Assembly (NCBI RefSeq): GCF_009908295.1
Contig: NZ_JAAALO010000002.1
Location: 223,490 to 287,489 of the forward strand
Reading direction: 5' to 3'
DNA: 64,000 bases
DNA from: Micromonospora rubida
GTDB taxonomy: Bacteria; Actinomycetota; Actinomycetes; Mycobacteriales; Micromonosporaceae
The notes below the pieces were generated by a model. The model did not search any database. It saw only the letters and a list, made by a program, of their open reading frames with translations, and was not told the DNA's origin. The first letter of the stretch is position 1. The number at the start of each line of letters is the position of its first letter. A program made the translations under genes and the position numbers. Below are positions 60,937 through 64,000 of this stretch, in pieces.

Positions 60937-63900
60937 CTACTCGGCCGGCGGCAGCGGGGACTGCCGGCTCTTCGGCAGCCGCAGCACCTCGAACTGGTCG
61001 GTGCCGTCCACCAGGGCCGCCGAGGGCGCCGGCCGGGCCGGGCCCGCGGGCCGGGCCTCGGACGCACCGGACGGCGAACCCACCAGCGCCGGCTCGCCGG
61101 GGCCGGTGACCGGGGCGTCGCCCGCGCCCGGCGCACCGGACTCCGGCGCCGACCCGCCGGTGCGCCGCAGACGGCGGGCCCGCAGCGACCCCTTGGTGTT
61201 CTCCACCATCGTGTACAGCGTCGGGACCAGGATCAGGGTGAGCAGGGTGGAGCTGAGCAGGCCGCCGATCACCACGACCGCCAGCGGCTTGGAGATGAAG
61301 CCGCCCTCCCCGGTCAGCCCGAACGCCATCGGCAGCAGGGCGAAGATCGTCGCGACCGCGGTCATCAGGATCGGGCGCAGCCGGCGCCGGCCGCCCTCGA
61401 CCACCGCCTCCTGGACCCCCATGCCCTGCGACCGGTACTGGTTGATCAAATCCAGCAACACGATCGCGTTCGTCACCACGATGCCGACGAGCATCAGCAC
61501 GCCGATCAGCGCCGGCACGCCCAGCGGGGTGCCGGTGGCCAGCAGCAGGCCGATCGCCCCGGTCGCCGCGAACGGGATCGAGATCAGCAGGATCAGCGCC
61601 TGGGTGAGGCTGCGGAACGTCGCCACCATGATCAGGAAGACGATCGCGATGGCGGCCAGCACGGCCAGCCCCAGGTCGGCGAACGCGTCCTCCTGGTCGG
61701 CGCTGACGCCGCCGATGCTGATGCTCGCCCCGGGCACGTCGATCGCGTCCAGCTTCTTCTGCAGCTCCTGGCTGGTCGCGCCGAGGTTCGCGCCGGTCCC
61801 CGTGCCGGTGACCGTGACGCTGCGCTCGCCGTCGATCCGGGTCACCTGCTGCGGCCCCTCGGCCTGGGTGATGTCGGCGATGTCGTCCAGCTTCACCGGG
61901 CCGACCGGGAGGGCGCGCAGCTCCTCCACGGTCGTCGGCGGCTTCCCGCCGCCGCGCAGCACCACGTCCTGCTGCCCGCCGTCGAGGGTCACCTGTCCCA
62001 GCGGAACGCCCCGGTACACCTGGGCCACGAGCTGCCCGACGGCCGCCTCGCTGAGCCCGACCCTGGCCGCGGCCAGCCGGTCGACGGTCACGTCCACCCG
62101 CGGCACCCGCTCGGCCAGGGTGGTCGAGACGTCCTCGACGTCGGCCGTGCCGGCCATCGCCGCCCGCGCCTGCTCGGCCGCCCGGGCCAGCACCTCCGGG
62201 TCGGCCGCCTGGACGACGACCGCCAGCTGGTTGGTCGCGCCCTGGCCCCCGCCGAAGCTCAGCTCACCCACCTCGGCGCCGAGGGCGTCGAACTCCCGGC
62301 GCAGCGTCCGCTTCACCTCGGCCGCGTCGGTGTCGCCGTCCAGCGCCACCGAGAAGGTGGCGGCGTTGTTACCCCCGCCGCCCGCCCAGGGCTGGTCGCT
62401 GCCGCCGGCGCTGACCTGGTACGTCTCGACGCCGTCGGTGCGCTCCAGCACCGCCTCGACCCGGCGGGCCGCCTCGTCGGTGGCCGCCAGGCCGGTGCCG
62501 GCCGGCAGCTGCTGGCTGACGGTCAGGGTGTCCTGGCCCGAGTCGTCCAGGAAGTTGGTCTTGAGCGCGCTGGACAGGCCGAACGTGCCGAGCAGCACCA
62601 GCAGGCCCAGACCCAGGGTGATCCAGCGGGTGCCCCGGCCCCGGGTGGCGAACCCGATCACGGGCAGGTACGCCCGCTGCAACGGGCTACGCAGCTCCTT
62701 CTCCTCGACCGCACGGCGTGCGGCGGCGTCGTCCGCCCCGCCCCGCTTCGGCTTCAGGAACCAGTACGCCAGCACCGGGATCACCGTCAGCGAGACCAGC
62801 AGCGAGGCGAGCAGGGCCACCGTCACGGTGATCGCGAAGGGCGCGAAGAGCTGCCCCACGAAGCCGCCGACCAGCGCGATCGGGGCGAAGACGGCCACTG
62901 TGGTCAGCGTCGACGCGGTAACCGCACCGGACACCTCACGGACCGCCGTGAGGATCGCCTCCCGCTTCGGCTCGCCGTACTCCAGATGTCGTTTGATGTT
63001 CTCCAACACCACGATCGAGTCGTCCACCACCCGGCCGACGGCGATGGTCAACGCGCCGAGGGTGAGCAGGTTGAGCGAGTAGTCGCCGATCCAGAGCGCG
63101 ATCAACGCCACCAGCACCGACAGCGGGATGGAGACCGCCGTGACGACGGTGGAGCGCACCGACAGCAGGAAGACCAGGATGACCACGATCGCCATGACCA
63201 GGCCGAGCAGTCCCTCGGTGGTGAGGCTCTCGATGGACTTCTCCACGAAAGGCGCCTGGTCGAACACGACGGTCAGGTCCGTGCCGGAGGCCGAACGCAG
63301 GTCGGCGAGCCGGTCCCGGATCTCGTGGGAGATCTCGACGGCGTTGCCGTCCGGGGAGGCGATGACCGCGACGCCGAGGCTGTCCCGGCCGTTGGTGCGG
63401 GTGAGCGAGGTGGCCGGTGCGAGCTGCTGCTCCACGGCCGCCACATCGCCGAGCCGGACCGGGGCCGCCTTCGGCGCGGTCGGGGCCAGCACGATGTCCT
63501 TGAGGTCGTCGACGGAACGGATCGGCGTACCCACCTGGACGGTGAGCGACCGCGAGCCGTCGGAGACCGCACCGGCCGGCACGGCGACGCCGTTGGTCTT
63601 CAGGGCCGCGCCGATCGCGGTCGGCGCGAGCTTCGCGGCGGCCAGCTTGGCCGGGTTCGGGGTGACCGTGACGACCTGGTCGCGGGTGCCGGTCACGGCG
63701 ACCGTGCGGACCCCCTCGATCGATTCCAGCTCCGGCACGACGGTGTCGCGCAGCTTGTCGGCCAGCGCCCGCTCGTCGCCGCCGCCGGCCGCGGCGATCA
63801 TCACGACCGGGAGGTCGTCGGTGCTGCCCGTGAGGACCTGCGGGTCGACGCCCTCGGGGAGCTGGGCGTCGATCCGGCTCAGCGCGGTCTGCATCTTGTT

Positions 63901-64000
63901 GACCACGCCGTCCAGGTCGGTGCCGAACGCGAACTGCACCTGGACGGTGGTGGAGCCCTCGCGGGACGTCGAGGTGACCTCCTCCAGCCCGGGGATGCCC
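60937..64000 (-). CDS. RND family efflux transporter (N-terminus outside window)
   Basis: A 1021-codon partial gene; the frame is open to the window edge (GIPGLEEVTSTSREGSTT at the truncated end), so the true start is beyond 64000. It is an AcrB-type (HAE) RND pump: two porter regions, membrane helices including VVILVFLLSVRSTVV, GALTIAVGRVVDDSIVVLEN (helix 4, with the proton-relay aspartates) and VLMLVGIVVTNAIVLLDLIN. The C-terminal ~70 residues are a disordered Pro/Ala tail. Actinobacteria lack an E. coli-type outer membrane, so a tripartite partner is not expected; the substrate is unknown. Confidence 0.92.
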   Translation of the reverse strand, partial: GIPGLEEVTSTSREGSTTVQVQFAFGTDLDGVVNKMQTALSRIDAQLPEGVDPQVLTGSTDDLPVVMIAAAGGGDERALADKLRDTVVPELESIEGVRTVAVTGTRDQVVTVTPNPAKLAAAKLAPTAIGAALKTNGVAVPAGAVSDGSRSLTVQVGTPIRSVDDLKDIVLAPTAPKAAPVRLGDVAAVEQQLAPATSLTRTNGRDSLGVAVIASPDGNAVEISHEIRDRLADLRSASGTDLTVVFDQAPFVEKSIESLTTEGLLGLVMAIVVILVFLLSVRSTVVTAVSIPLSVLVALIALWIGDYSLNLLTLGALTIAVGRVVDDSIVVLENIKRHLEYGEPKREAILTAVREVSGAVTASTLTTVAVFAPIALVGGFVGQLFAPFAITVTVALLASLLVSLTVIPVLAYWFLKPKRGGADDAAARRAVEEKELRSPLQRAYLPVIGFATRGRGTRWITLGLGLLVLLGTFGLSSALKTNFLDDSGQDTLTVSQQLPAGTGLAATDEAARRVEAVLERTDGVETYQVSAGGSDQPWAGGGGNNAATFSVALDGDTDAAEVKRTLRREFDALGAEVGELSFGGGQGATNQLAVVVQAADPEVLARAAEQARAAMAGTADVEDVSTTLAERVPRVDVTVDRLAAARVGLSEAAVGQLVAQVYRGVPLGQVTLDGGQQDVVLRGGGKPPTTVEELRALPVGPVKLDDIADITQAEGPQQVTRIDGERSVTVTGTGTGANLGATSQELQKKLDAIDVPGASISIGGVSADQEDAFADLGLAVLAAIAIVFLIMVATFRSLTQALILLISIPFAATGAIGLLLATGTPLGVPALIGVLMLVGIVVTNAIVLLDLINQYRSQGMGVQEAVVEGGRRRLRPILMTAVATIFALLPMAFGLTGEGGFISKPLAVVVIGGLLSSTLLTLILVPTLYTMVENTKGSLRARRLRRTGGSAPESGAPGAGDAPVTGPGEPALVGSPSGASEARPAGPARPAPSAALVDGTDQFEVLRLPKSRQSPLPPAE

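Overview
The window is chromosomal DNA from a high-GC actinobacterium, most likely Micromonosporaceae (Micromonospora-like). This is inferred from the very high GC, frequent GTG starts, actinobacterial-only families (NucS, DUF2550, FilP/Scy-type coiled coils, Rho with a long Arg-rich insert) and a gene order that, from memory, parallels the Streptomyces rho-prfA-atp-mce-icmA region. No phage, insertion sequence, CRISPR array, tRNA or rRNA was seen.

Layout. 0.4-2.8 kb: a ureohydrolase-family protein and a thioredoxin-TPR protein. 3.0-9.7 kb: short-chain acyl-CoA metabolism: IcmA, an Asp23-family protein, the MeaB GTPase, thiolase, methylmalonyl-CoA epimerase and crotonyl-CoA carboxylase/reductase. 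10.1-15.3 kb: two DivIVA/FilP/Scy-like coiled-coil proteins and an AI-2E-type permease. 15.3-24.9 kb: a mixed stretch with an alpha/beta hydrolase, a tandem 3-hydroxyacyl-CoA dehydrogenase, an FHA protein, an aldehyde dehydrogenase, NucS, a DUF4126 membrane protein, a secreted lysozyme-like protein, a polysaccharide deacetylase and a DUF1540 protein. 24.9-33.2 kb: an ethylmalonyl-CoA-type mutase, an ABC exporter, an esterase, 3-hydroxybutyryl-CoA dehydrogenase, MurA, a PduO-type cobalamin adenosyltransferase and a VOC protein. 33.3-43.2 kb: the F1Fo ATP synthase locus, with an LCP-family gene lying between atpD and atpC. 43.3-51 kb: a class A PBP, then rpmE-prfA-prmC-sua5-ptp interrupted by an opposite-strand GGDEF gene. 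51.4-64 kb: a large secreted phosphodiester glycosidase/phosphatase, rho, thrB, an MFS transporter, a second deacetylase and an RND pump cut by the window edge.

How the genes fit together. Thiolase, two 3-hydroxyacyl-CoA dehydrogenases, Ccr, epimerase, Ecm, IcmA, MeaB and the adenosyltransferase together form most of a B12-dependent route linking acetyl-CoA, butyryl-CoA, ethylmalonyl-CoA and methylmalonyl-CoA. The main new observation is that a 16-bp imperfect palindrome (consensus about YTKAACGRTNRYTWRG) occurs at six positions. Each lies upstream of one of these genes: icmA, thiolase/mce, ccr, tandem HBD, ecm and hbd. This looks like a dispersed acyl-CoA regulon with one operator, although no regulator gene is in the window.

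Other structural themes are long intergenic hairpins flanked by C-rich/G-rich arrays, and many genes whose start codon sits 6-7 bases after a TANNNT-like -10 box (probable leaderless transcripts). ATP synthase epsilon is short, and its gene is cut off from the rest of the operon by two strong hairpins.
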